This document shows, piece after piece, positions 44,617-56,599 of a stretch of DNA of 64,000 nt. The stretch comes from Kuschelorhynchus macadamiae (lineage: Eukaryota; Arthropoda; Insecta; Coleoptera; Curculionidae): assembly GCA_030620095.1 (NCBI GenBank), contig JAUTXW010000322.1, positions 1,457,001-1,521,000 on the forward strand, written 5' to 3'. The translations under genes and the position numbers were made by a program. Positions within the stretch are counted from its first letter, which is position 1. Every line of letters begins with the position of its first letter. Below the pieces are notes generated by a model that was not told the origin of the DNA, made no database searches, and saw only the letters and a list, made by a program, of their open reading frames with translations.

Positions 44617-45849
44617 CTACTCAGTGACTATGAAAATTATTACTTAATCAAAAATATTAAAAAAATTAATAGGGCAGTATGGCACAAAAATTTAAACAAA
44701 AAGATTATGATAATTTTATATTAATCAACTTTTTTCTTAATCAGTATGGAAGTAAAAATTGATTGGACATAAAAATATGCGAAAAAGGTCTTATTTAGTG
44801 ACACATAATTTTTGAATGGATATTTTTTTAAGAAAGGAATAAAAAACAAAAATTACTCAAAAATATTGAAACATATGTAGTAACAAACATTGAAAATAAG
44901 AAAGTTGTTAGTGCCCAGATAAAATGAATCTCCATGTTGACACAAATATATTATAAATTAAAAATACTTTTTGTACCAAACAACTTTTATACTTAAATTT
45001 GTTTGTTTCGTTCTCAGGGTTTCAGATAAAGTACTGCGTGATCTTATGTGAACCATCCTATATGAAGTGTCCAAAATAAAATCCCCATCCATTTATTTGG
45101 AGAACTATAAGAGATGGAAAAAAATTTTAAAGACAGGTTTGTTTTGGTTTCTCTTGAAGTTTTAATTATACTAGTTCATTTTTGTAGAGGGTACCTATTT
45201 ATTGCCATTTATCTCCAGCTTTTGATATATTTTCAAACTGATCAAATGTTACTAAATTCTAACATTTTAAACATTTGGTTATGCCATACAAAAATAAAAA
45301 GTCCCTTCTATTATTTATTAAAGATTTATATTAAGGTTAAATTTTTATGCAAGTTACAATTTGATCATTATTCGTGAATTTCAAATTATTTAAATTGTTC
45401 ATCTTTTTTTAAATTTAAGTTATATACATAATATATGCATAAAAATCTAAACAGACCATTAAAATATGATATTGCCTACAAAATTGTGTTATAAAAAATA
45501 GTTTGCGCTCTAAAATATATTACAAATCATATTTTGTTCACTCCTATGCTTGGTTCTTTGTTATTTATGTTCTTTCTTGACCTTTATCATCGGTAAAAAT
45601 TCTATTATTATGTAGTGTTAGTAGTTATATTACTTTTTAGTGATTTGTACCTACCCCCACGACGAAAATTTTTAAGTATGTCTTCTTGGATCATACATTA
45701 TAATTCAGCCACATCGGACTGACATTAACATTTTCAAGACAAAATCAAATTGCATAAATTGTGTCTTTGGATCATGAAATTAGGACTATATTCCATAAAG
45801 ACAAAATAAAAACTGTTTGTATTTAACGCTATAATGCAATAAAAAGATT
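44617..45849. other. AT-rich noncoding DNA
   Basis: No gene recognised. The 87-codon frame at about 45114-45377 is hydrophobic and AT-driven, with no homology that I recognise. Confidence 0.5.
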
Positions 45850-47150
45850 TCTAATACGTGTAATGGTCTAATTAAGAAATCATGGTTCTTGAGATTAGAC
45901 CTTGTCAAACTGGAATTACTATCCCACGTTTCGCCTTCGATTTCACGAGGCATCTTCAGGGATCTCTAGTTCTCAAGATCTGAACACTACAGGAGCTCGA
46001 AGAGATTTAGGCAGACCCTGTGTTAACATCGGTTTCAACATGTTATGTAGATCGTAACCTTATCTCTATTAAAATTTTATGTAGGTTTAAAAATTTCAAT
46101 AGATTCCCTAATTTTTTGTTTATAAAATCTTTGAACCGATGCTAGAACCTTAAATCCTTTAACATTTATAATATGGCCAGTGGTATGCTGGTGTTCAGCT
46201 ACAGAGGATTAAACAATTTGTTTCTTTTTAATACATCGTTCATGTTCCTTAAGTCTAGTTGATATTGAGCGTCTTGTTTCTCCCACATACACTTCTCAAC
46301 AGGAGCAAGTAATTCTATATACCCCTTATGTTTGAAAAGATACAATATCTTTCGGGGATCGCAAGCATTTGTATTACTATAACTTTTAATTGAACGCCTC
46401 AGTGTAATAACTATTCCCTCTCAGTGCTTCGGTCAGTTTCGATGTTTCCGATGTTAGAGAATCTTGATCAGAAATCGAAATGGCTCTAAATAGTACTGAG
46501 TTAGTAGCCGATTTCTTTTGTGCTGGATTGTGGTGGGAATTTGCATTTAAGTATCTACTTGTATGCGTCGGCTTTCTATACTAATATGTCTAATGTCCTA
46601 ATGTACCATTTTCCTTCGTTTAAACACATGCATCTAGAAAGGGAATCGTTCCATTAGATTCAATTTCCATTGTGAACTTGATATTAGGATATTGTTAATT
46701 GAGGTGGTCCAAAAATATGAGGAGATTATCATGTCCACGAGGCCAAACAATAAAAGTATCATCTACATATCTGAACCAGTGTTTTGTTTTTAGTGGAAAG
46801 AAAGTTAGAGCAATATCTCAAAGGCTTCCATAAAGATATTCGCTACCAAAGGTGATAGAGGAGATCCCACACCTGCCCCTAAAGTTCGTTTATAAAAAGT
46901 TCCTTGAATAATGAAAGAAGTAGATGTAAGACAAGCTTACATTAGGACTACTAAGTTCTTATCAATATTGTTATGATCCCATATGTTTGACATAATGGAA
47001 ATTGAGTCGTTGACAGGAACATTTGTGTATAGTGATTCTACATCGAAACTGACCAAAATATCATCGGGATCCAACTGGATTGCCTTAAGTTTTTCCACGA
47101 AACGTGCAGAGTTTTTTATAAAATAATCTGTTTTTCCAGTAATAGACGCT
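45850..47150 (-). pseudogene. Penelope-like element: reverse transcriptase + GIY-YIG endonuclease, decayed
   Basis: Minus-strand relic of a Penelope-like retroelement. Reading leftwards: GKTDYFIKNSARFVEKL; ILVSFDVESLYTNVPVNDSI (about 47065); LGAGVGSPLSPLVANIFMEA (about 46870); the RT catalytic block WFRYVDDTFIVWPRG (about 46770); and then the GIY-YIG nuclease wording CMWEKQDAQYQL/EVYVGET (about 46290). A 3' untranslated part with a hammerhead-like motif follows. Frameshifts and stops are frequent. It is truncated at its 5' end, where it meets an oppositely oriented copy at about 47150. Confidence 0.85.
45912..45968 (-). ncRNA. Hammerhead-ribozyme-like motif of the Penelope-like element
   Basis: On the minus strand: GATCC, the core CTGAAGA (45959-45953), stem II TGCC...GGC, GAAA (45932-45929), C, then GTGGGATAGTAATTCC. 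Stem I forms from GATCC with GGATA. The cleavage triplet reads GTG instead of GTC (G is not allowed at the cleavage base), so this copy is probably inactive. Very short stem III is typical of ribozymes known from Penelope-like elements. Confidence 0.65.
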
Positions 47151-47945
47151 TAAATGCAAATTCCCACCACCATCCAGCACAAAAGAAATCCGCTTACTAG
47201 TATTTAGACCCATTTCGATTTCTAACATCGGAAACATCGAAACTGACCGAAGCGATGAGAGGGAATGGCTATTGCACTGAAAATATAACACGTTGAATAA
47301 AAATATCTAGTAATCTAATTCCGCGAAAGGAGAATAATAAGCAGCCACCGTTAGGTAGTATTGTTTTTCCCTACAATCTTCAATACGCATAAGAAGCTTG
47401 GACAATGCTTGCGATCTCTGAAAGATGTTGTACCTTTTCAATTAGAAGGAGTATATAAAATTCCTGGCTCCTGTGGAGAAGTGTATGAGGGAGAAACAGG
47501 ACGTTCAATATCAAGTAGATTAAGGAATATGAACGATGTATTAAAAAGAAACAAATCGTTTAATCTGCTTTAGGTGAATACCAGCATACCCCTGGCCATA
47601 TTACAAATGTAAAGGAGACCAAGGTTCTAGCATCGATTGCGGGATTTTATAAACGAAAAATCAGGGAATCTATTTAAATTTTTAAACATACCAAAAATTT
47701 CAATCGATATACAGGGCCACAGTTCGGTGACCACAAGTTACGTATAAAAAGCCGCCTGAATCTTTTTGACCTCGTTCAGTGTTCAGATCCCCTGGAGTGA
47801 AGATCCCTGAAGGTACCTCGTGAAATCGAAGGATAAACGTCGGATAGTAATTCCAATTTGACACAGTCTAATCCCAAGAACCATGATTTCTTAATTGACC
47901 AAACCCGTGAAAGCTTCCGTTCTACGTGTAATGGTTTATTGAAAT
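47148..47945 (+). pseudogene. Penelope-like element fragment, GIY-YIG part, opposite orientation
   Basis: Plus-strand copy of the 3' half of the same family: ANSHHHPAQKKSAY, then VYKIPGSCGEVYEGETGRSI (about 47450, GIY-YIG-type endonuclease), then GFYKRKIRESI. A 3' untranslated part ends near 47945 in TACGTGTAATGG, matching 45857 in inverse orientation. Stops and shifts throughout. Together with 45850-46560 it forms a large imperfect palindrome centred near 47000. Confidence 0.8.
47795..47856 (+). ncRNA. Hammerhead-ribozyme-like motif, second copy
   Basis: GATCC, CTGAAGG (47807-47813), stem II ACC...GGA, TAAA, C, GTC (47839-47841), GGATAGTAATTCC. It keeps the GUC cleavage triplet that the other copy lost. 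Its own core is mutated (CTGAAGG for CTGAAGA, TAAA for GAAA). The two copies together imply an intact ancestral motif. Confidence 0.6.
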
Positions 47946-49087
47946 TATGGAAACGCGCCTTCACTTGTATTATTTTAAACAATATTATTTTGTTTGAGAA
48001 TAGGGACATCGAAAACACCCTAAAGTTTACACTTTAGTTGAAAATCGATATTAATATAATATGATCATGATATTTTAAAAATTAGTTTATATTACCGAAA
48101 AATAAAAACAGAATCAATTTAACACGAAATAGAAAGGCAACATGTACTCTGAAAATTACATTTCACAAAAAAAAGTTACAAATGTAAATTACCCTTGATT
48201 ATTTTGAAGTAAGACAGAAAAATCGCGTCCATCACTATCACTTTTAGTGACAAAACTGCTAATGACCATTTTGTCTTACCACCTGAGCATGGATTATTAT
48301 GGGTGATCCCTTAATAAATAAAGATTTGCAGGGTTGATTTAATCTAACGAAACCTAAGATTATTTAGTTGACTGAAAAATCAGAGCAGATTTTTTTTTGT
48401 TAGTATAGTTTTAATTTATTTCTGTATTTTTATATTGTTTTATAGTTGTTGAGTATTTAAGCAATATTTGATTTAAATTGAATTGGAAACTTTTTTCAAG
48501 ATATGCTTGTTTTTACGGCACACCTTAACAGAAACACAGAAATCGTTGGTGAACCATTAAGATTAAATCGGTTGATCGATTAATCGTTATTTCGATTAAC
48601 CGTTACGGAATTAATCGATTAGGCAGTTAATAATAAAATTGGAAATAGGGAACTTGCCAACGATCTCAATTCGCCAAAAAACGCGCGTAATTCAATAAAT
48701 AAGACTCTAAGAAATACTTACCTTGGAAAAAACAGATTATCTGGAAACTAAATTAAATGCAATTATACATATAACTTGGCTACGATGTCACACCGTGTTA
48801 TGGCCGTTCTTTACTTAATAGTGTATTAGTCTTTTATTCTTCGCATCTTTTAGTCACCAAACACTAAAGCGTTTAACATTTTTCTCTCCTAGTTATGACC
48901 AATCAGAATAATTTTTGCTTTTGCCGAACAAGGCAGCGGTTTAACCGCTAGAGGGTGTCAAAAAATGAGAAAGTTGCCTATTGGAGTAAAATTGTTTACA
49001 CTATCTTATCTTAACTTTCCGTCATCTTTAACTTAACATTAATATCCAGCTAAATCGGAAGTAGTGGACAAAATAATCGATTAACAT

Positions 49088-49089
<2 letters not shown>
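47946..49089. other. Noncoding DNA with a TAATCGATTA motif cluster
   Basis: At 48560-48625 the words GATCGATTAATCG, TTCGATTAACCG and GAATTAATCGATTAG form overlapping imperfect palindromes. No gene recognised. A small hairpin-like GCGGTTTAACCGC lies at about 48932-48944. Confidence 0.45.

Positions 49090-49149
<60 letters not shown>
49090..49149. repeat. (AT)n microsatellite
   Basis: About 60 bp of AT dinucleotide. Confidence 0.98.
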
Positions 49150-49152
<3 letters not shown>

Positions 49153-50469
49153 GTAGTATAAATATTATCCAATACGCGAAACTTAGCAACATTGGAACTT
49201 TTAACTGCTTTAAATGTATACATAAAATCGATCAGAAACTAAATAAAAATGTCAATAAAATCGAAACGTTATATTATAGACTTATTATTATATATTGCTA
49301 AACTAGCCTACGAAAGCCAAGGACCCTATGTATAAATAAGTGTGATAAATTAAAAATTCAAGTGAAACTAAGGTAAACTTGTCTTTAAAGTTGTTTTCTC
49401 CGTTCTCCAGATAAGTGGATAGGGCTTTTTATCTTTGGACACCCTGTACAAGGGGCCCACAATTAAGTGCATGCTATGACTATTACTCTAATGAATGAAC
49501 CTACCTCGTTTTTGGAATTCAAAAATTAAGTTGAAATACAGAAAATAAATGACATTAAAGTTAAGTTTGCAATATTGCCATAAAAACTATAATGGGCCAG
49601 TTTTAGATTATTAATAATCGTTATGCCATATTGTAATAGTTTTGTATTGGATTACAACTAATAGGTAAAGTTATACTCATTATCATAGTTTCGCTCTATT
49701 CATTTTCAGTTTTTGATGAATATAACTGGGACAGGTTAAATTTATCCATTTTATGATATTAGCTTAGTTTATATCACTCCCTTTATTTGGCATTTCATTA
49801 GATTGCATGTCATATCATAATTTATATTGTTCTAGTTTATACGTCTTCAATAAAGATAGTAGAGGGAAATTTTAAAATATTCGTTCAAGCACAAGAACAG
49901 ACTTTTTCTAAGACTTTACGAATGTAATTATTTTTTAAAATGCAATTTTTCATGTCACAAAAAGAGATTATACGTTATTTACAAGTTGTATTTAACTTTG
50001 CTTATCTGCCTGTTTGCCTAGCCCAAATTTAAGCTGCTAATGCTTGCACAAAGGACTTAAAATTTCGAGCTTTAAAAAAGTTTAATCAATCAGGCATCTA
50101 TGAGCCTGCATTGAAAAAACTGGCGGTTAGCAAGCAGTGTAACATAAAACCACTATTACTGTTAGTAATATTCTACCCCAGTGCTCTGATTTATACTAAT
50201 TGTTATATGGGAAAGCGTCCCATTTTCTTGTCGGAATCCTTTAAGTAAATACAAATTATAAGTGATTATAAATGTAGCAAGTCAAACTCCAGTCTGATTC
50301 CACTGTCTAGGCTGATGTAAATTCAACTATTATGTATCAGTGGCTAGTGTCATTGAATTAATGACTTCTCTTTTTGTGTTTTTGTTATCGATTTCGGATC
50401 TAACTAACTCACTTTGATTAGTTTGATTAATAGGTTAGTATTAGTATTTATATTACTGTTAGTAAGTTA
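49150..50469. other. AT-rich noncoding DNA
   Basis: Nothing recognisable on either strand. Confidence 0.5.
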
Positions 50470-51690
50470 AGGTGGTATTGTTATTATTTGTAAATAAACT
50501 AAATGGAGAAAAGTTATCAAATTCGAATAGAGATATTTTAAACAGTTTCTGTAAGGAATCTAAAAAGCCACAGGTTCCACATAGTTGTCAAGGAATGCAG
50601 TCTGGCGTCACATCGACAGATCAGTTGCTCGATAGTTTCATCTACCTCAGCACAAACCCTTCAGTATGGATCGTTGCCGAATCCAATCTTATGCAGGTTA
50701 TATTTCACCAGCCAGTGTCCACTTCGGATCCGGTAATGGCCTCTGTTTAGTTTTAGAAGTCTATTAGACTCAGCATAGCTAAAAGGGCCTTACATGAAGA
50801 TTTTAGACTGTCTGAGTTCTGCTGGCTCGTGCCATTTAGCACGGAATTCTTTGACAGTGCGATTCTTAATCCTAGTCTTGACAGCTGAAGAAGCAATTCC
50901 AAGTGCAGGTTCCGGCTCAGTGAATGCACTGTTGCTACCTTCCCGAGCCTGCTGATCCGCCTCCTCATTAGCCACAATGCCCTGATGGCCAGGCACCCAA
51001 ATGAGGCTAATGCTATTGGACTCAAACAGCCTCTCTAGGGCTCTGCTGCATTTAAGTGTAAGCAGCGAATTGACGCTGCTCGAGGACATAACTTTAATCA
51101 CGGCTTGACTATCACAGCATATATAGTACGCAGTCCAAGACTGCTGTAATCTCACTCTGATATACAGTCGCATACCGACCAAGAGCAAGAGTAAGTCTCG
51201 TCCTGGGTCTCTCCTCATAGATTCCCGCCCCCGATCCCTCCTCTATTAGAGTAAACCAGACAAGGCCTTTCGGTTTGAGAAAGGATGGAGAGGGATACCT
51301 CCATTGTTCTCTGTCAGGAATAATTACACGATACCTCTTAGAGGCTATTGAGACCCGAATAATGGCATCTCTTCTATACACGCGTATGCCCAAAATTCCA
51401 GTCTCTTTGTATCCAAGGACCCTAGACGTTTAAACAAACAGAAGCCTTCCGAGCCTCTTTCTCTACAAGTGTAGAGGACTTAGTCCCAGAACGGCCTTTA
51501 TAGCTCGAGTCGGTGTGATTCTTATAGCTTAAGTTTTGCCCGACAGGCAAGTCTCTGGAGCTTGCTTGCTTCCTCCTGTATATTGTCCTTCGAGTGGCGG
51601 GCCACCACACAAGAACGTCATAAGTAATCATTGACCTTATCACTGACATGTAAATGCACAGAGGTTTTAGACCGTGTTTTGGCACCACTT
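50470..51690 (-). pseudogene. LINE 3' portion with RNase H domain (I/R1-like group), decayed
   Basis: Minus-strand, 5'-truncated. In order: a post-RT segment (MVPKHGLKPLCIYMSVIRSM...VWWPATRRTIYRRK), then GLVWFTLIEEGSGAGIY opening an RNase H domain. Next come GRYATVYQSEITAVLDC, YICCDSQAVIK and ISLIWVPGHQGIVANEEADQ (the usual D, E, D and H/D positions). The C-terminal zinc-type end is LNRGHYRIRSGHWLVKYNLH ... stop-RVC ... CRCDARLH (about 50745-50590). Frame jumps between 51390, 51218 and 50750, plus a stop in place of the first Cys of the end motif, show decay. RNase H-bearing LINEs of this kind include the I, R1 and LOA groups; I cannot choose between them. Confidence 0.8.
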
Positions 51691-51693
51691 TTC

Positions 51694-51733
51694 CACCATT
51701 ATAAAAGCCCTCTGCATGGGCCTTATAATGGTG
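51694..51733. repeat. 15-bp hairpin at the LINE 5' break
   Basis: CACCATTATAAAAGCC and GGGCCTTATAATGGTG pair around a short loop with one bulge. It sits immediately beyond the truncated LINE end. Confidence 0.6.
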
Positions 51734-52010
51734 TTTGGGAACTTGCCTATTGCGAAAAAAGGATACGACGTGTACAAACGGCTGTGTACACGTAGAGGTA
51801 AAATGGGGATGTAGACAATTTTGTATGTCGTGGTCGCTTCAAATGATCATGTGTTAAAGTTTCAAGATCTCATGGTTTAAATCGCCAAAAGGCGTGAAAA
51901 AACACACCCTTTTTATATTTTAATGTGTTTTTATAGATGTGACGTTAACAAATTTTAAATTTTTACTGTTTTGTCTCAATATGTTCCTTCTTTGGATTTC
52001 CTGTGCTCAC

Positions 52011-52074
52011 TTGACTAAGTGGCACTGATGATGGCGAAAGCCGAAAGCGCGCTGCTACGTTTTTAATTAGACAA
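52011..52074 (+). ncRNA. Hammerhead ribozyme (type I layout), best copy
   Basis: The conserved core is complete: CTGATGA (52025-52031), stem-loop II TGGC-GAAA-GCC (52032-52042), GAAA (52043-52046). A short stem III follows (GC, loop GCGCT, GC) and then TA as the cleavage UH. The outer part of stem I is TTGACTAA (52011-52018) with TTAGACAA (52067-52074), pairing at 7 of 8 positions. An internal loop separates it from the core, as in natural hammerheads with loop-loop contacts. The base pair next to the core (A-C) is imperfect, so activity is uncertain. Similar motifs belong to Penelope-like elements; no protein part was recognised here. Confidence 0.65.
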
Positions 52075-52479
52075 AAAAATTGCACGAAATACAAAATTGT
52101 CTACATTCCCAATAAAGGAATAGACGACAAAACTTTATTGAACCTGCATTTCGTTCCTTGTGAAACATTTGACGAATATATATATAAAAAATAAAAAGCA
52201 AAGCGCTTTGTAACGTTTATATTTGTTGGGTTTCTTGTTAGGTACAGTTATACCTTTCCTAAATAAAAAGCGTAAAAAACCGGCACATTTGGTAAAATAT
52301 TATAAACTTAATGAAATGAAACGTAGCAAGGCTCTTCTTACTTTTTATTTCTAAGTAACAAAGAATTTAATGCGGTAAACTTTTCTTATGCGGATGTTAT
52401 TAGCGTCCGAGGAAAAAATATATTTTTGCCTATGCTTCTTAGGCATTTCTTCAAAATATTATCAAATTTAATAAGAATA

Positions 52480-52592
52480 ACTTTTATATGTAATCATCTC
52501 GTCCATATTAACAAAAATCGGTAAATTTACCTACCCGGAACCTCCCTCGTAGCCATACCAACATACTGACGGAATTGAAAAAAACATGTTTT
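52480..52592 (+). repeat. CCGCCATTTTG-family end module, left part (split by solo LTR)
   Basis: ATCTCGTCCATATTAACAAA, CTACCCGGAACC and GACGGAATTGAAAAAAACAT match family members near 55880 and 42110. It is cut at TTTT by the solo LTR and resumes at 54729. Confidence 0.7.
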
Positions 52593-54728
52593 ATGGCGTA
52601 AAGTCCCTATGAACTTACCAGTACATGCGAACGGCAGCCAGTCTCCTTTTCAGAGAGCTGTTGGTTGCAGGTTCTCGAGTACACCTTTAGAAATTAAAAG
52701 TGGCGCCACCTAATTGACTGTGACTCAATTAGGAAGAAATTTATATTGATATTTAAATGCTGATAAAATAAAGATTTGGAGGGCTTTTCAATAAAACACT
52801 GTATAAAGTGCAGACTGTCAAATGTTAATGATCTCCCTTGTTCTTTTTTTAAAGAGTTGTTTTATAAACTAATTTTAAAATGTGAAATTTAGTTTACATT
52901 TAACAATTTAATTGATATTAAGATATAAAAATAAACACATCAAGAAAAATGTAAATAAAATATATCAATATGTGAAATATGATACAAAGTTATTACCATT
53001 TTATCAACCTGTGAACATCTGGCGAAATGTTATTGCGCAAATATGTGAACATGAAAAGTAAATTAAACAGCGCACAGGTAAGTCAAAAATTCATGAATTT
53101 TTTTTTACAACACTGCCGCAAGGAAAAACGTTGTAAAAATATAAAAGCTTTCGCCAAGGCTGTTTTACAAAAAAATGATTACTTACGTTCCTTTTTGCTA
53201 ACTTATGTAAAATTTAAAAATATAAGCTTAATAACTAAATCCTTGCAGTCTTACAGGAAGGAACTCCAAAACCATTGTAGAACTGTTGGTGTAGGTAAAA
53301 TTACATCATAAACTGGAAACTAAATCTTGAAATCTTAACTTGAAACCATATACATAAATTATATCCTGAAATCTTAACCTGAAACCCTATAAACGGTTGT
53401 TTGTCTTAAAATAAAATCGACACGGAATGTGGAAAAACAAGTTATTTACAACAAAATTATTCAGAGATATTGCCTTACCTCTAGTCATCTAGAGGGTTCC
53501 TTCGACGTCACTGGTCACCAACAAAAGGAATTTTTAGGCATCTAGAGGAACGGATAGCCAAAACAAAGTTCAGGATACCATTCTGTTTATAAAAGATAAA
53601 TGCGAACTAGCTCACAACAGGAAACTAATTTGAAAATCGATTTACCACGTGGTTGATCAAATGTGGAATCAAACAAAAACGGGAATAAAATTTAGAGCCA
53701 GACGATGTCGATAAATAAGCCTTGGGCTTTCAACGCCACTGCACTTTAAAAACTAATTAATTAGGAGATAATTTCAGTACTTCTAAAAAAATCGGCCCAT
53801 TAGGGCACTTTCATTAAGTCGGACACATGTTGCATCTCCAAGGAGAGACAATATAAAGGGACAAGAGAATCATCTCCAGAAAATTCAAAGAAGTTTGACA
53901 TTCCCCTTCACCATTCTTCTTCACTTCAGATGGAACTTATGCTAACCTAACGCCATAAAATAAAGTTATAATTACAGTTGTGTTCGCTGCTGGCGCCACT
54001 AGTATAAGGGGGTCACAACCCGATAATATTCGGTGTCCCCCGGAATAGAGCTAGCAAATTGTCTCTGAGTAGAACTAAAATTATAACTGAAATGAAAAAT
54101 CAGACATTGTCAAAGCTGGCTGGATGCCGGAAAATAGGAAACCATAAGGACAGAAGAGAAAGGCAGGCAAATTCCAAATATTTGTAAACAAAACAAAAAC
54201 AAAATTCGTTTGCCTTAATTTAAAGAAGCTTAAAATATTTTACAAAATGTAATTATGAATCAAATATACGAAGGTATGTAAGATGCAATCTACATTAAAC
54301 TAGTTCAAATATTCTCAAAGTGTTAAATTGATATTTTACAAGAAAGAAGAGAGTAACTATGTTTATCATAATTCATGTGAGTGAAATTCAAAGAAGAAAC
54401 CAGAAAAACAAAATATTGAATTCTAAATGAAAAAAGTGTTATTTTCATTAATAATGAAGGCCAGTATCTTATTAACTAAAACTGATTAGAGACTTAAAAT
54501 ATATTACCCTCAATAGTATTACCCTATTGATATAGACTCTATTAACTTTCTTCGATGAAGTACATGATATGTAAATTTAGAAAACTCCAACTCGCAGAGT
54601 TCTCTGCCAGGATAGTGACGGAACACTCTGTGAAAATCAGTAACTATAAACTATAACTAGCTAAACTTTGTAATTTGCGTGTTACTATAAACTAAATAAT
54701 TATAGGAAAATTTGCAAATGTTATAGTA
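52593..54728 (-). mobile_element. Solo LTR of the Ty3/gypsy family, inverted
   Basis: Reverse complement of the 29467-31761 LTR along its whole length, more diverged (roughly 80-90%). It starts ATGGCGTAAAG and ends near ATAGTA. TTTT flanks both ends (52589-52592 and 54729-54732), a 4-bp target duplication. The interrupted repeat rejoins cleanly as ...ACATG-TTTT-GGCATCTAGGG. It has the sequence missing from the 3' LTR of the full element. The 94-codon frame at about 53027 is chance. Confidence 0.9.
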
Positions 54729-54830
54729 TTTTGGCATCTAGGGATTTTAAAACGTGAAGATCTGTAAAAATTTTGGAGGGTGATTTTTCCACAATTAGAA
54801 TGCTTTCCTTTTTAGTAGGAAGTAACAAAC
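54729..54830 (+). repeat. CCGCCATTTTG-family end module, right part
   Basis: TTTTGGCATCTAGGGATTTT, AAAACGTGAAGATCTGTAAA and GGAGGGTGATTTTTCCACAA continue the module cut by the solo LTR. Confidence 0.75.
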
Positions 54831-55869
54831 AACTCAATGTGGCATTTTGGCAGAATGATCCCAAAATCGATAAGCAGACTACACGTAAAATAAACACGCG
54901 GCTATTTTTCTACAATGCATGGTCTTAAAATACAATTATTAAAATAAGGGCCAGTATTTTCATCCCCAAATCACTTTATTCTTCGAATATTTACCGTTAA
55001 AACGATTGTTGGGGCAATTGTAACCATGGAAAATATCCACCGAATAAAATTATACGGCAATGAAAATACCAGCCCTAAGGGTGAAAAGTAAAATATAAGT
55101 TACTGTACCAATAGAATATCTATTTATTATTTGTATCTAAATTTATAAAAACTGCACATTTAATATTAGAGACCTTTATCCTTTATCTGATGCCTGTTGG
55201 CTACTTATTATTTAACCGGAAACAACGCTCTTTTTTTGTGTAAACTTTTATATTCTTTTCTATCTTTAAAATTTTCATGAAAACTTGTTTCAAATGAATA
55301 AATAATTTCAGGATTTCCTTCTAAAATTATATTAAAATAATTATAACCTATTTTGAAGCATGGTTGGTAAGACTACCTTATTTATTTAACATTAACCATT
55401 AAATATGTATGTTTAAATTTACCCTAGAAAGTAAATTCTTTTAAGAGTTGTTCAAATCGTGTCTCTTATTAGTTCTTAGCAGAGCAAAGTTAATTACACC
55501 TCACTTATTCATAATCTTGATATTTAAAGCTTTCAGATCATGAATTATTTACAAATTTTAGAGTGTGTGTAAAATATACAAAATTAAATCTATTAAAATA
55601 AGTTCTAGGGATCTCGGCGATCACTTACATGTTTCATGGTCCTGATCCTAATTATTTTGAAGGAAAGGCCCAGTAAATATATTATGTTGGCATTTCGGGA
55701 TATTTTAAATATTAGTTTTTTTATCTAGTAAAGTTTCTATAACGGCACTTATATCGAAGAAATTTTATAATTTCTTTTTTTGTTGCACAACAATGCCGTA
55801 AATAAATGGATATATCATTATCACCCAGGAAAAAATATATAGTTATCAGATTTAATAAGATTGATTTTT
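54831..55869. other. AT-rich noncoding DNA
   Basis: No gene or clear repeat recognised. Confidence 0.5.
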
Positions 55870-56500
55870 AATATATAATCATCTCGTCTACATTAACAAA
55901 AATCGGTAAATTTCCTTTACCAGGAACTTCCCTCGTTATGGATATTTAGTAACACATATTTACTGTCTTTTGAAACATTTTTATTGGGCCTTAATTTGTT
56001 CCACATTATTGGATTAGTACCAAATTTTGTCAGTGTCTAATTACGCGACACTTGATTTTGGACATAATTTAAAATAAATTGAATTCACTTTTTTACAATG
56101 ATTTTTTTGAGGCCGCCATTTTGTTCTAATTTATTTCCAGATTTAATTCATCACATTTAATTTTTATCAAAAATTTTTAGTCAAATGAATAAGAATTTTT
56201 TTGTACACTTTATTTGGTCGGCATTTTGTTCCACCATTAAGAATTCGTACCACTGTCATGTTGATTTATAGTTTATAACAACCAGTTCGTTTCTGTGTAA
56301 CACCTGACTTGTGTAGCAGATTTAAGCTAATTTGGATAGTTAATTTTTTAATCGTCATAAACCTAGGACCTTCAAGTTTTAACAAAATTTCTCAATCGGG
56401 TAAGTAGTTTTTAGGCATGCCGCAAGTTGACAGACGAACAGACCGACAGACAGACCCATAGAGTTGAGAAAACAGGTTTTTGGGCAGGCTAAAACTTAGA
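55870..56500 (+). repeat. CCGCCATTTTG-family repeat array
   Basis: Units at about 55990 (GGGCCTTAATTTGTTCCAC), 56112 (GGCCGCCATTTTGTTC) and 56217 (GGTCGGCATTTTGTTCCACC). An end module GACAGACAGACCCATAGAGT follows near 56448. Confidence 0.75.
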
Positions 56501-56599
56501 GTTATAAAGTTATCTAAAATGTAACAGCAAAACTATTTTTTCACACACCCTTTTATTATATTTTTTAAAAAACACGTAACTTATTTCGCCACACTGTAG

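Noticed and set aside
45114..45377. 87-codon plus-strand frame
   Set aside because: Composition (L, I, F, Y, K) is what AT-rich noise gives; no domain or splice context.
50472..50750. 92-codon plus-strand frame
   Set aside because: It is the antisense of the LINE C-terminal region, which has clear family wording on the minus strand.
53027..53311. 94-codon plus-strand frame
   Set aside because: It lies wholly inside the inverted solo LTR and has no counterpart open in the other LTRs.
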